Assembly (NCBI GenBank): GCA_964489135.1
Contig: CAZAXK010000002.1
Location: 27,125-91,124, forward strand
Length of the DNA: 64,000 nt
DNA from: JBBTQZ01 sp964489135
GTDB taxonomy: Bacteria > Patescibacteriota > Minisyncoccia > Phycocordibacterales > WO2-35-19
Direction of reading: 5' to 3'
A model generated the notes under the pieces. It did not search any database. It saw nothing but the letters and a program-made list of their open reading frames with translations, and was not told the origin of the DNA. This document shows positions 32,865 through 40,715 of the stretch, in pieces (within the stretch, counting starts at the first letter, position 1; each line of letters begins with the position of its first letter). The translations under genes were made by a program, and so were the position numbers.

Positions 32865-33719
32865 CTAAAAACTCTCAGGTCTATTATAGCACAGATCGAC
32901 TAAGTTTCTAAAGAGGCAGGCGACCGTAAGCGGCCCCACCCCGCCCGGCACCGGCGAAATAGCTTTAACTATGGGCTCTACTTCTGCAAAATCCACATCA
33001 CCCACCAGTTTTGAAACCCCGAGAGAGAGAACCCGATTTATTCCGACATCTATAACCACTTGGTCCTTATTTACAAAATTTTTGGTAATGAGCCCAACCT
33101 GCCCCGCCGCAACGATAAGCACCTCAGATTCTCGACAAACCTTTTCATTGTCTGTTGTCTCGCGATGACAAACTCGCACCGAAGCTCCCCGCCTTTCGAG
33201 CTCGGTTGCGATCGGCCCACCCGCAAGACGCGACCTACCCACCACAGCCACCTGCTTGTCTTTTACCTCGATATTATAGAAATCCAAGAGTGCGAGCACC
33301 GCTCCGGCCGTAGCGGGTGTAACGAGCAATGACTCATTATCCTCCCGCAGACCCCTCAACCCATCAGCATCTTTACTTTCACCAATCGCGTTTATTATCC
33401 TTTCGGTGTTCAAATTTTCCGGCAATGGCAACTGTACTATTATGCCATTTACACTTTTATCTTGATTTAGTTTTTCTAATTCACTTATTATTTCTTCTTC
33501 CAATTTTTCCTTACCTGCATCCTTCCATTGTTTGAGTATGACCTGCACCCCTATCTGTGCACCAAACTTTTGCTTTTGTTTTATATAAGCAGTCGAATCC
33601 TCCCTCTCTCCTACCTGCAAAATCGCGAGCGTCGGCGAAAAGCCCAAGTTCGTAATCCGTTCCTTGGTTTCCTCGATTATCTTTTCCCTCACGGGTTTGC
33701 CATATAAAATCTTTGCCAT
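32865..33719 (-). CDS. folD: Bifunctional methylene-THF dehydrogenase/cyclohydrolase
   Basis: 284 aa from ATG 33719 (MAKILYGKPVREKI). Interconverts methylene-THF, methenyl-THF and formyl-THF. Motifs: STAYIKQKQKFGAQIG with the catalytic Lys (YxxxK), IIVQLPLPENLN, VVGRSRLAGGPIA, ISPVPGGVGPLTVACL. The upstream nine residues of the open frame overlap the methyltransferase end and are not used. Links GlyA/ThyA with formyl-THF supply. Confidence 0.96.
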   Translation of the reverse strand: MAKILYGKPVREKIIEETKERITNLGFSPTLAILQVGEREDSTAYIKQKQKFGAQIGVQVILKQWKDAGKEKLEEEIISELEKLNQDKSVNGIIVQLPLPENLNTERIINAIGESKDADGLRGLREDNESLLVTPATAGAVLALLDFYNIEVKDKQVAVVGRSRLAGGPIATELERRGASVRVCHRETTDNEKVCRESEVLIVAAGQVGLITKNFVNKDQVVIDVGINRVLSLGVSKLVGDVDFAEVEPIVKAISPVPGGVGPLTVACLFRNLVDLCYNRPESF

Positions 33720-33726
33720 AATACCT

Positions 33727-34560
33727 TTATCTTGAATAGCGAGCAAAAATACCGGCGGGTAGAGAGAATGCTCGAGAATTTCTTTCTTGTATCGTTAATT
33801 CCCCTCTTTCAATTTTGCCAAGTTCTATATTGAAGACCGAGGCCAACAACTCACCGTACGCAAGCGGAGTAAAGCCCGAAGCATAGCCATTGAGGAGTAA
33901 GAATTTGAAGTCTGGTTGCAAAATTTTCTGTACCGATTGAAGTAGAGCAGGTAAATCTGTTTCGATCTTCCAGATTTCTCCTTTTGCCCCACGACCAAAG
34001 CTTGGCGGATCCATAACTACTCCGTCGTACTTCACGCCACGCTTCGCCTCCCTCTCGACAAACTTTTTGGCGTCGTCGAGTATCCATCTGATCGGCGATC
34101 CTTCCAAGTCATTCAGCTTGGCATTCGCTTTGGCCCAATCGATTGACGGCTTTGAAGCATCGACATGCACCACCTCCGCCCCTGCTTTAGCAAGTGCAAG
34201 TGTCGCGCCACCAGTATAACCAAATAAATTTAGAATCTTAGGATTTTGAATTTGAGATTTAAGATATGAGATTTGAGATATGAGATATTTCCAATTTTCT
34301 GCATGCTCTGGGAAAACTCCCGTGTGCTTGAAACCCTTGAGACTGACCCCTAATTTGAGCCCCCCTATCTCTACCACCCATTCGGCCGGCATATCTGAGC
34401 TCTTTTTCCACTTTCCGTCAAAAGTCGCGTCGGCCTTCTTCCACTCTGATTGGTCCAAAGAAGTAAGCCAGATGGCTTGCGGGTCCGGTCGAGACAGCAC
34501 AAAGTCGCCGTATCGCTCAAGCTTCCTGCCTTCGCCGCTGTCCATAAGTTCATATTGCAT
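33727..34560 (-). CDS. RlmI/RlmK-like SAM-dependent rRNA methyltransferase with a repeat-encoded segment
   Basis: 277 aa. C-terminal Rossmann methyltransferase: ILNLFGYTGGATLALAKAGA (motif I), VDASKPSIDWAKANAKLN, and the catalytic DPPSFGRG block. This resembles RlmI-type 23S rRNA m5C enzymes and related proteins. Residues about 90-108 (LISQISYLKSQIQNPK) come from an AT-rich ATCTCAAATCTC-type repeat (34236-34290) and look like an insertion between domains. TATAAT lies 5 bases before the ATG. The rRNA site is inferred only. Confidence 0.85.
   Translation of the reverse strand: MQYELMDSGEGRKLERYGDFVLSRPDPQAIWLTSLDQSEWKKADATFDGKWKKSSDMPAEWVVEIGGLKLGVSLKGFKHTGVFPEHAENWKYLISQISYLKSQIQNPKILNLFGYTGGATLALAKAGAEVVHVDASKPSIDWAKANAKLNDLEGSPIRWILDDAKKFVEREAKRGVKYDGVVMDPPSFGRGAKGEIWKIETDLPALLQSVQKILQPDFKFLLLNGYASGFTPLAYGELLASVFNIELGKIERGELTIQERNSRAFSLPAGIFARYSR
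34236..34290 (-). repeat. AT-rich repeat inside the RlmI-like gene
   Basis: Short iterated GAGAT(T/A)T(G/A)AGATAT units on the plus strand. A related AAATCTCAAAT stretch lies at the 3' end of rplV and in the rpsC-rplV gap (about 21390-21475). Confidence 0.55.
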
Positions 34561-34576
34561 ATGGTATTATAATGAA

Positions 34577-35161
34577 GTGAAAAGCCATAAAAATCAATTC
34601 AATCGTTCTCGCAAGGTGGCCTTTACACTCTTTGTTCTCTTGATTGTCGTTACGTTCCTTATCTACGAATCAACCGAAAACCAGCTCAATCTCACCGACT
34701 TTCAAGCAACCGCGCGCGAACTCGGGGTATGGGCACCCATCGTCTTTGTTGTTTTCTACGCGGTCGGAGTAATATTCTTGCCATCAACCCCATTCATGAT
34801 CCTCTCGGGTATATTGTTCGGATTCAAATTAGGATTCCTCTATAGTCTGATTGGTGGACTCACTAGCTCCATTTTAGTCTTCAAAATATCCCGACATTTG
34901 GGTAAGGAGTGGGTAGAAAATATTTTGCAGAAAAAATATCTGAACCAAATAGAACGCTACAACCAAAGACTTGGAAGCAATGGACTCTTTGATCTGATAG
35001 TCCTTCGTATTTTGCCAATCATGCCCCTAAACATCCTAAACATTTTGATGGGTATCTCACGAATAAGCACGCGCAATTACATAATCGGCACCGTCTTCGG
35101 GCTTTTGCCAAGCATATTGATTACCGTTTATTTCGGCAATCTTCTGGTAAGAATATTTTAG
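34577..35161 (+). CDS. VTT-domain (TVP38/TMEM64/DedA-like) membrane protein
   Basis: 194 aa. About 5-6 membrane segments; VTT features FLPSTPFMILSGILFGFKLG, and the second half with LRILPIMPLNILNILMGISR. Such proteins are thought to scramble or move lipids. Start: GTG 34577, with TATTAT ending 6 bases upstream, the same leaderless spacing as other genes here; nothing in the longer open frame looks like this family. Divergent from the methyltransferase gene. Confidence 0.82.
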   Translation: MKSHKNQFNRSRKVAFTLFVLLIVVTFLIYESTENQLNLTDFQATARELGVWAPIVFVVFYAVGVIFLPSTPFMILSGILFGFKLGFLYSLIGGLTSSILVFKISRHLGKEWVENILQKKYLNQIERYNQRLGSNGLFDLIVLRILPIMPLNILNILMGISRISTRNYIIGTVFGLLPSILITVYFGNLLVRIF

Positions 35162-35165
35162 ATTT

Positions 35166-35543
35166 TTAGGGGGTGGATTTGGTCAGGATACTTTCGATGT
35201 TTTGAACGATCGAATCAAGGCTTTCGTCGGATTTTATGATGTAGCCAGTTGCGCCAAGAGTCATCATGTCGCTGATTTTCTTCAAGCTCGACATGTTGGA
35301 GGATATAAGCACTGGCACATTTTTTAAATCAGGATCTTCCTTTACCGTTTTCAGAAATGTGGCTCCGTCCATTTTGGGCATCAGCACATCGAGAATGACT
35401 AGGTCCGGCTTATTAGCTTTCATGTGCTGTAAGCCGTCTTCCCCATTCTCGGCCGAAGCAACTTCATACTTGCCCTCCGGCAGAGCACCAATGATTGTTT
35501 TGGCAAAAAACTGATCATCGTCTATAACTAGTATTTTTTTCAT
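35166..35543 (-). CDS. Stand-alone response regulator
   Basis: 125 aa from ATG 35543: one CheY-like receiver domain with acidic pocket DDD (residues 8-10), phospho-acceptor Asp52 in VILDVLMPKMDG, and the Thr/Ser and Lys positions (LISSN, GYIIKSD). No output domain. It follows the histidine kinase by 19 bases, and a TATAAT at 35554-35559 gives it a possible separate promoter. Probable partner of that kinase. Confidence 0.92.
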   Translation of the reverse strand: MKKILVIDDDQFFAKTIIGALPEGKYEVASAENGEDGLQHMKANKPDLVILDVLMPKMDGATFLKTVKEDPDLKNVPVLISSNMSSLKKISDMMTLGATGYIIKSDESLDSIVQNIESILTKSTP

Positions 35544-35562
35544 ATTGGTTACTATTATACCA

Positions 35563-36963
35563 CTAAACCGGCAAGGTAAAGAAGAAGCTCGAGCCCAGGC
35601 CATCCTTGGAAACAACCCCCGATTTGCCACCATGAACCTCAGAGAGACCCTTTACGATCGAGAGACCAAGACCAGTACCTTTCACACCTTCACTTTGCTC
35701 CTTGGACTTCACTTGCGAATACATCTTGAACAAATTCGGCAAAAGCTCCGGTGCCACACCAAACCCGTCATCCGAAACAACAACACAAACCGAAGAAGTT
35801 GAGACATTCACATCTTTTTCTTTTGGCAGGATAGGCATCTTGAGAGCTGCGACTCCTTCTGGGAAAGGTTTGTCTGGTCGTGCAAGAAACGCAGATATAA
35901 GTATTTTACCTCCCGGATTGGTAAACTTGAGAGCATTGGACAAAAGGTTGCCGAGCATTTGCTTAACCGCTTCCTTATCCATAGAGATCTTCGCAGGCAC
36001 ACTCTTATCTACATAAACTTTCAGATCAATTTTGGCCATATCAGTCGAAACTTTATAGAACATTACTCTCCCCTCTATAATCTCTCGCAAATCTTGTTCG
36101 GACTTATTTATTTCAAACTTGCCTGCTTGAATTTTGGACATGTCGAGCATATCGTTTACAAGCTCCATCATTCTGTTAGAGCTTTGGTAGGCCATGGCAA
36201 CGTACTCTTTGATCTCCGGTCCTTTTATCTTGCCGGACAAAACGAGCTCACTTATTTTGCGAATACCGTCCAGAGGCGATCGAAGCTCGTGGACAATAAT
36301 GCTTGTGTATTCTTCTCTGACTCTATTCACCCTTTCCTGCTCACGAGTTACCACCTTCTGCAATGCATCGAGGGCCCGAGAGGCCTGCGCGATAATGCGG
36401 TAAAGAATAGTCATGTCTTCCTCCTTGTAAAGACCACGCTTTTCATTTGCAATCGTGAGCACACCCCCAAGCCTGCCCCCCACTACGAGCGGTATATTGA
36501 AAAACGAGCCGATTATCCCCGCGCCCGATTCGACTTCTATGGCGCCCGATACGCTCTCAGTTATATTGGTCTGCGCAACGTTATGACCAAGTGCGCGCAG
36601 AGATGCGAGCATCCTCTCCTTCATCTGTAAGAAAAAATTGTGCGTAGTCGGTTTATCAAAATGCACATTTAGCTTTACTTTGTCTCCAGACAAAACAACA
36701 AACCCGACGGCTGTATAGTCCAAGAACTGCCGCAAGGAGTTTGTGATTATTTCCAATATCTCTTCCAGATCAAGTGAATACCCCGCTCGGTCACTCAATT
36801 CTTTCAAAATCAAAAGCTCATATAATTGACGAGCTGAGACTTCCTTTTCTTTTCTTACTTCCAGCTCACGCCTTCGCAGAGAAATTGATAATGAAATAGT
36901 GGCGATGGCCGTCGCCAGAAATAGTAGTAGAAATATAGCGCTTACGATAAGCGCAACGTTCAT
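35563..36963 (-). CDS. GAF-domain sensor histidine kinase
   Basis: 466 aa. N-terminal membrane helix (residues 4-26), short coiled coil, GAF sensor domain (about 55-205), HisKA with H-box IIVHELRSPLDGI (His near 223) and HATPase_c with N-box LGNLLSNALKFT, G1 VSDDGFGV and G2 GVKGTGLGLSIVKGL. No periplasmic sensor domain, so it should sense a cytoplasmic ligand or redox state. Its regulator is encoded directly downstream. Signal unknown. Confidence 0.94.
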   Translation of the reverse strand: MNVALIVSAIFLLLFLATAIATISLSISLRRRELEVRKEKEVSARQLYELLILKELSDRAGYSLDLEEILEIITNSLRQFLDYTAVGFVVLSGDKVKLNVHFDKPTTHNFFLQMKERMLASLRALGHNVAQTNITESVSGAIEVESGAGIIGSFFNIPLVVGGRLGGVLTIANEKRGLYKEEDMTILYRIIAQASRALDALQKVVTREQERVNRVREEYTSIIVHELRSPLDGIRKISELVLSGKIKGPEIKEYVAMAYQSSNRMMELVNDMLDMSKIQAGKFEINKSEQDLREIIEGRVMFYKVSTDMAKIDLKVYVDKSVPAKISMDKEAVKQMLGNLLSNALKFTNPGGKILISAFLARPDKPFPEGVAALKMPILPKEKDVNVSTSSVCVVVSDDGFGVAPELLPNLFKMYSQVKSKEQSEGVKGTGLGLSIVKGLSEVHGGKSGVVSKDGLGSSFFFTLPV

Positions 36964-36964
36964 G

Positions 36965-37297
36965 TTAGTTTGCAGTTATACCTCTAAGAAGCTTTTTGGC
37001 GCCCAATACCAAGAATATAAACCCAAGGGAGAACAGGATCGTCTGAACCAAATCCTGCCAAACCCCTACAAGGAACGGTCGCAAAACCACCGACACCGCC
37101 CCAAGCACCATAAAGATCATTCCGAAGCCCAAGTACTGGAGCACCGCCCCAAAGAGTCCCCCACCCATTTTATAAGCTGACCGAAAAACGAAGTAGGTAG
37201 CAACAATCCCGATAATAATCGCGAGCAGAAAAGAAAGATTGCCAGTAAAGACACTCGCGTATTCTATTCCACTGCCTTTTATTGAAGAATTCAACAT
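36965..37297 (-). CDS. Small membrane protein, three helices, unknown
   Basis: 110 aa with three predicted membrane helices (about residues 20-41, 46-70, 78-100) and a basic C-terminus (KKLLRGITAN). Gly-rich loop KMGGGLFGAVLQYLGFG. One base from the histidine kinase start, so it is cotranscribed and could be its membrane partner. No family recognised. Confidence 0.75.
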   Translation of the reverse strand: MLNSSIKGSGIEYASVFTGNLSFLLAIIIGIVATYFVFRSAYKMGGGLFGAVLQYLGFGMIFMVLGAVSVVLRPFLVGVWQDLVQTILFSLGFIFLVLGAKKLLRGITAN

Positions 37298-37318
37298 TTA
37301 TTTTTGTTCAAATTTAAA

Positions 37319-37588
37319 TTAGGTATTTTTTATTGAAGGGTACTTATCAAATACCGAATTAACAGCATTTCTTACTATTTCGCCAGACAGTGCAACATAC
37401 TCATCAATGAGCTTATGCAAAAGCACCTGCTCATTACCAGAAATGCTTGTAACCTCACCTTGATCACTTACAGAAATGCCGGCCACGTTACGCGCCTTTA
37501 AGACAGCGATCTGGGGACCAAGAATTACGCTTTGCTTCCTGATGATCTCAGTAAATATTTGTTTGTAATCGTCTTTGGAGGGCTCCAT
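37319..37588 (-). CDS. Small soluble protein, unknown
   Basis: 89 aa from ATG 37588 (MEPSKDDYKQIFTEIIRKQS); ATG 37600 is an alternative. Mostly helical at both ends, with a central GISVSDQGEVTSISGNEQVL hairpin. It precedes the membrane protein and kinase on the same strand (22-base gap). A minus-strand TATAAT lies about 10 bases before the chosen start. No family recognised. Confidence 0.65.
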   Translation of the reverse strand: MEPSKDDYKQIFTEIIRKQSVILGPQIAVLKARNVAGISVSDQGEVTSISGNEQVLLHKLIDEYVALSGEIVRNAVNSVFDKYPSIKNT

Positions 37589-37642
37589 ATACAGATGCAT
37601 TATATAAGAGGATAGCAAAAATATCCCAGCGAGTGTGGATAC

Positions 37643-38212
37643 TTATGCCAGGTTCTTGCGAGCTTCCTTCATTACTCTAGCCCAAAAGACGAGCGACTTG
37701 AGCATATCTACAGCATTCTTTGACTGTCGCTCGGTAAATTTATAAAGATGATTTTCGTCAAGATTCTCCCAATAGTTCGGTAGGAGTATCTGCTCTCGGA
37801 GATCAAAGACCTTCAACTCCCCCATCACGCCCCTTAGGTGTTCTACGGCGCGCGAACCACCCGCAGCCGAGCCATAGCTCACAAACACCGCCGGTTTGTA
37901 ATTCCATTCCTTATACAAGTAGTCAATCGCATTTTTTAGCGCTCCAGGGATTGAGTGGTTGTATTCGGGAGTAACAAAAACAAACCCATCAGCTCCATCT
38001 ACTATCTCTGACCATTTTTTCGTATGATCATGTTCATATTTTTGCTCCATGGGGGGATTCTTTTCGTCTAGGAGAGGCAGGTTTAGCTCTTCTATATCAA
38101 TAAGTTCGAACTCAGCCTCTTTATTTTCATCTGCAATCTTTTTTAGCCACTGAGACGGTTGAAGATTAAACTTTCCGGGGCGTGTCGAGCCTGCGATTAT
38201 TTTTATTTTCAT
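37643..38212 (-). CDS. NADPH-dependent FMN reductase family protein
   Basis: 189 aa flavodoxin-like fold. FMN phosphate loop AGSTRPGKFN near the N-terminus, FVTPEYNHSIPGALKNAIDY (the PEYN block of the family) and VSYGSAAGGSRAVEHLR. Probably reduces FMN, quinones or other small electron acceptors with NAD(P)H. Confidence 0.92.
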   Translation of the reverse strand: MKIKIIAGSTRPGKFNLQPSQWLKKIADENKEAEFELIDIEELNLPLLDEKNPPMEQKYEHDHTKKWSEIVDGADGFVFVTPEYNHSIPGALKNAIDYLYKEWNYKPAVFVSYGSAAGGSRAVEHLRGVMGELKVFDLREQILLPNYWENLDENHLYKFTERQSKNAVDMLKSLVFWARVMKEARKNLA

Positions 38213-38244
38213 CGTTTTTGTTGGTTAGAGTGATTGTAATTCGG

Positions 38245-38318
38245 GGTGACCAGTGGGTTCTGCCCCCACGACCTCCGCTTCCACAGAGCGGCGCTCTACT
38301 AGCTGAGCTATGATCACC
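38245..38318 (-). tRNA. tRNA-His (GTG) with an abnormal T-loop
   Basis: 74 bases; cloverleaf fits with the extra 5' G(-1) paired to C73, D-stem GCTC/GAGC, anticodon stem CCGCT/AGCGG and loop CTGTGGA (anticodon GTG), T-stem GTGGG/CCCAC. The T-loop is GGCAGAA instead of the near-universal TTCRANN, so the T54-A58 pair and T55 are lost. CCA is not encoded. The tRNA-Leu in this window has a normal T-loop. Confidence 0.88.
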
Positions 38319-38402
38319 ATCAAAAAGCTTAGAGCTAATAGTTTTTAGCTTTAAGTAGCAACATTCTTGCACAAAAATACGTATTTTTCCAGTTTTTCCT
38401 TT

Positions 38403-38461
38403 TCCCCTCGCATCAGACGAGGGGAGGGGGTAATTTTGCTTTAGCAAAATGGGGTGAGGTC
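38403..38461. repeat. Interspersed repeat, copy C (different core)
   Basis: Between tRNA-His and the cobalamin adenosyltransferase gene. Same ends as copy B (TTTTCCCCTCG ... GGGGTGAGGTC on the plus strand), but the centre is replaced by a GACGAGGGGAGGGGG segment and a TTTTGCTTTAGCAAAA palindrome. Confidence 0.6.
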
Positions 38462-38479
38462 TGAAATGAAATTGAAAAA

Positions 38480-39127
38480 CTATCGATAATCCGGAGCTTC
38501 TTCCGTTATACCGGCGAGGAAATTCGAGTAGCGAGCCAAAGCATAGAGAATACTTGAAAGACGATTGAGATAGCTTCGAGTATATTGGCCGATCCCTTTC
38601 TGAATCTGTTCCTTGGAGGTTACTCCGCCGTTTTTCTCGCCATTTTCAAAAAGCGACATGGTCTGCGCCTCGGCAACTGCAGTCACTCGCCTCTCAGCGC
38701 GTCTTGCTATGGTGCGGGCGATATCGAATATTGCCCCAAGCCCCGCTCCCGCCATTTCGTCCTTGGTTATCTCCGACGGACCGCCGGATATAAAGAAAGA
38801 TTTTATCGGAGGCAACTTGGCTTCGATTTTATTTATGAGCTCTTCAACTTCCTTAACCTTGGCTTCTTCTATACTCTTGTCTGCCCCAGCAAGCTCTGCC
38901 TGAATTATGAAAAGGTTCCTCTGAATGTCGTGCACAATCTGACAGAGCGGTATGCCCTCCAAGCTATAGCCCAGATAGGCCGACTGGACTTTGCAGAGTC
39001 CGAGGAACGAGTTGATCTCATCCATACTCCCAAGGGCCTCCGCTATCGCTGAGGATTTAGAAATACGTTGATCACAGCCAAAAACCTTGGTTGTGCCGTT
39101 GTCCCCTTTGCCAGTAAACAGTGCCAT
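38480..39127 (-). CDS. PduO-type ATP:cob(I)alamin adenosyltransferase
   Basis: 215 aa. N-terminal ATP-binding TGKGDNGTTKVF, the Arg-rich helix IARRAERRVTAV and the C-terminal SYLNRLSSILYALARYSNFL. It makes adenosylcobalamin from cob(I)alamin and ATP. No B12 synthesis or uptake gene and no B12-dependent enzyme is in the window; a B12-dependent ribonucleotide reductase elsewhere is a possible user (inference). Promoter TTGATA-16-TATAGT, 9 bases before the ATG. Confidence 0.92.
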   Translation of the reverse strand: MALFTGKGDNGTTKVFGCDQRISKSSAIAEALGSMDEINSFLGLCKVQSAYLGYSLEGIPLCQIVHDIQRNLFIIQAELAGADKSIEEAKVKEVEELINKIEAKLPPIKSFFISGGPSEITKDEMAGAGLGAIFDIARTIARRAERRVTAVAEAQTMSLFENGEKNGGVTSKEQIQKGIGQYTRSYLNRLSSILYALARYSNFLAGITEEAPDYR

Positions 39128-39136
39128 AATGTCCGC

Positions 39137-39164
39137 ACTATACCAGAGTTTGGGGCGATATCAA
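39137..39164 (-). promoter_or_regulatory. Promoter of the cobalamin adenosyltransferase gene
   Basis: Minus strand TTGATA (39159-39164), 16 bp, TATAGT (39137-39142), 9 bases to the ATG: near-leaderless. Confidence 0.6.
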
Positions 39165-39189
39165 GACAAAATTTCTATGTGCACAAATG

Positions 39190-39209
39190 AAAAAGCCCCT
39201 TTCGGGGTT
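39190..39209 (-). terminator. Intrinsic terminator after tRNA-Leu
   Basis: CCCC-GAAA-GGGG stem-loop followed on the minus strand by CTTTTTC, 9 bases after the tRNA 3' end. Confidence 0.7.
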
Positions 39210-39217
39210 TTCTTTTG

Positions 39218-39299
39218 TGCACGGGAGAGGACTTGAACCTCCAAGGATTGCTCCATACGCACCTCAAGCGTACGCGTATACCAGTTCCGCCACCCGTGC
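39218..39299 (-). tRNA. tRNA-Leu (GAG)
   Basis: 82 bases, class II. Acceptor GCACGGG/CCCGTGC with discriminator A, anticodon loop TTGAGGT (anticodon GAG), long variable arm, and a normal T-arm GAGG-TTCAAGT-CCTC. CCA is not encoded. Confidence 0.92.
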
Positions 39300-39335
39300 A
39301 ATAGAGCCCATTATAAACCAAAATTGGTATTTTTC

Positions 39336-39374
39336 AATCAAAAAATCGCCCTGATTTTTGGCGATTTTTTGATT
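39336..39374. terminator. Bidirectional terminator between rplS and tRNA-Leu
   Basis: Perfect 15-bp inverted repeat AATCAAAAAATCGCC / GGCGATTTTTTGATT with a 9-base loop; T-tracts on both sides. Ends the rplC-rplS unit. Confidence 0.85.
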
Positions 39375-39387
39375 TTTATTATTTGAA

Positions 39388-39861
39388 TTATTCTGTCTTG
39401 GTTTCTTCCGTGGTTTCTACCGCTTCCGCCACCCCCTCTTTTGTTTCCTCTGCCTTCGTTTCCTCTACCGGTTCTTCGTAGGAATTGTCTGGCAAGTTCT
39501 GGATATTTCTCATCTGGCGACGGATCTCTTTGGCAGCCTTGTCGCGGATATGGTAGAGCTTGGCTCGCCTTACCTTGGATCGTCTTACCACCTCGATCTT
39601 ATCGATCATTGGCGAGTAAAGTGGGAAAATTCGTTCTACGCCCACACCACTTGCTGTCTTGCGGATTGTAAATGTAGCACCTGCTTCTTTGCCATGCTTA
39701 ACAGCGAGACAAAGACCTTCAAAAGCTTGCAGACGTACTTTCGGCTTGCCGGTCTTCTTGTCTTTTTCGGTGATTTTCTGAGTCACGCGAATAGTGTCTC
39801 CACTTCTTATATCGAGATTTTTCCTTTCGCCTATATTTACTGGTGAGATAATCTTTTGCAT
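39388..39861 (-). CDS. rplS: Ribosomal protein bL19 with an acidic tail
   Basis: 157 aa. Core: SGDTIRVTQKITEKDKKTGK, VRLQAFEGLCLAVKHGKEAG, GVGVERIFPLYSPMIDKIEV and RRSKVRRAKLYHIRDKAAKE. A Glu/Thr-rich tail of about 40 residues follows the normal end. It follows rplB by one base, where rpsS would be expected; in most bacteria rplS sits with trmD and rpsP. Confidence 0.96.
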   Translation of the reverse strand: MQKIISPVNIGERKNLDIRSGDTIRVTQKITEKDKKTGKPKVRLQAFEGLCLAVKHGKEAGATFTIRKTASGVGVERIFPLYSPMIDKIEVVRRSKVRRAKLYHIRDKAAKEIRRQMRNIQNLPDNSYEEPVEETKAEETKEGVAEAVETTEETKTE

Positions 39862-39862
39862 T

Positions 39863-40711
39863 TTAGTTTTTTTGCTTTCCTACTTTCCTTCGGCTCACAA
39901 TATACTTATTCGAATACTTCTTCGACTTCCTAGACTTCTGACCCTTGCCAGTCGGCTTACCCCAAAGAGAAATAGCTCTCCTTCGGCCTCTACCCTGTCT
40001 ACCTTCACCACCTCCGTGTGGGTGGTCTACTGGGTTCATGGCGGTACCACGTACTGTCGGTCGGATACCCTTCCAGCGTGAACGTCCGGCTTTGCCAAGA
40101 TTTTCGAGTTGTTTCTCGCTATTGCCCACTTCACCGATCGATGCTGAGCAAATATCGCGAACCTTTCTTATTTCGCTCGATGGCAACTTTATATCCACAA
40201 GGCCCGCGTCTTTAGCGATAACTTGTGCAAAGCTGCCGGCCGAACGGACCATCTTCGCCCCAGATTTTGGCTTTATTTCAATATTGTATACAAATGTGCC
40301 GACCGGAATATCTCGGAGCAATGTTCGATTGCCCGGAATTATAGGAGCGTTCTCAGCCACTATCCTTTCTTCCCCCACCTCAACACCCTTGGGCAAAAGC
40401 ACATAGCGCTTCTCACCGTCTTTGTAGACTGCAAGGCCAATGAAGCCGGTTCGATTGGGATCATATTCTACCGAGGTGATCTTGAAAGGAATGCCAATTT
40501 TATCGTATTTGAAATCGATCATTCGATAGAGCTTCTTGTGCCCTCCCCCTTTGTGACGCACAGTTATGCGGCCCACATTGTTTCTACCAACGGCCCTCTT
40601 GCGTCCAAAAGTAAGAGCTTTTTCTGGGCCCTTTTTAGAAAGCACCGTCGAGTACTTTATGACCGACATGTGGCGTCTCGATTTGGTTGTAGGTTTGTAG
40701 GTCTTGATCAT
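39863..40711 (-). CDS. rplB: Ribosomal protein uL2
   Basis: 282 aa. GRNNVGRITVRHKGGGHKKL, VYNIEIKPKSGAKMVRSAGS, and the peptidyl-transferase-adjacent VRGTAMNPVDHPHGGGEGRQ. Needed for subunit joining and tRNA binding. 4-base gap to rplW; followed by rplS instead of rpsS. Confidence 0.97.
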   Translation of the reverse strand: MIKTYKPTTKSRRHMSVIKYSTVLSKKGPEKALTFGRKRAVGRNNVGRITVRHKGGGHKKLYRMIDFKYDKIGIPFKITSVEYDPNRTGFIGLAVYKDGEKRYVLLPKGVEVGEERIVAENAPIIPGNRTLLRDIPVGTFVYNIEIKPKSGAKMVRSAGSFAQVIAKDAGLVDIKLPSSEIRKVRDICSASIGEVGNSEKQLENLGKAGRSRWKGIRPTVRGTAMNPVDHPHGGGEGRQGRGRRRAISLWGKPTGKGQKSRKSKKYSNKYIVSRRKVGKQKN

Positions 40712-40715
40712 GGTT

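Noticed and set aside
34280..34576. N-terminal extension of the VTT protein frame
   Set aside because: The extension overlaps the opposite RlmI-like gene and has no relation to VTT proteins; promoter spacing supports GTG 34577.
38221..38330. tRNA on the plus strand at 38243-38318
   Set aside because: The plus strand gives a TTC-containing T-loop-like hairpin but no D-arm or sensible anticodon arm in the right order; the minus strand fits tRNA-His throughout.
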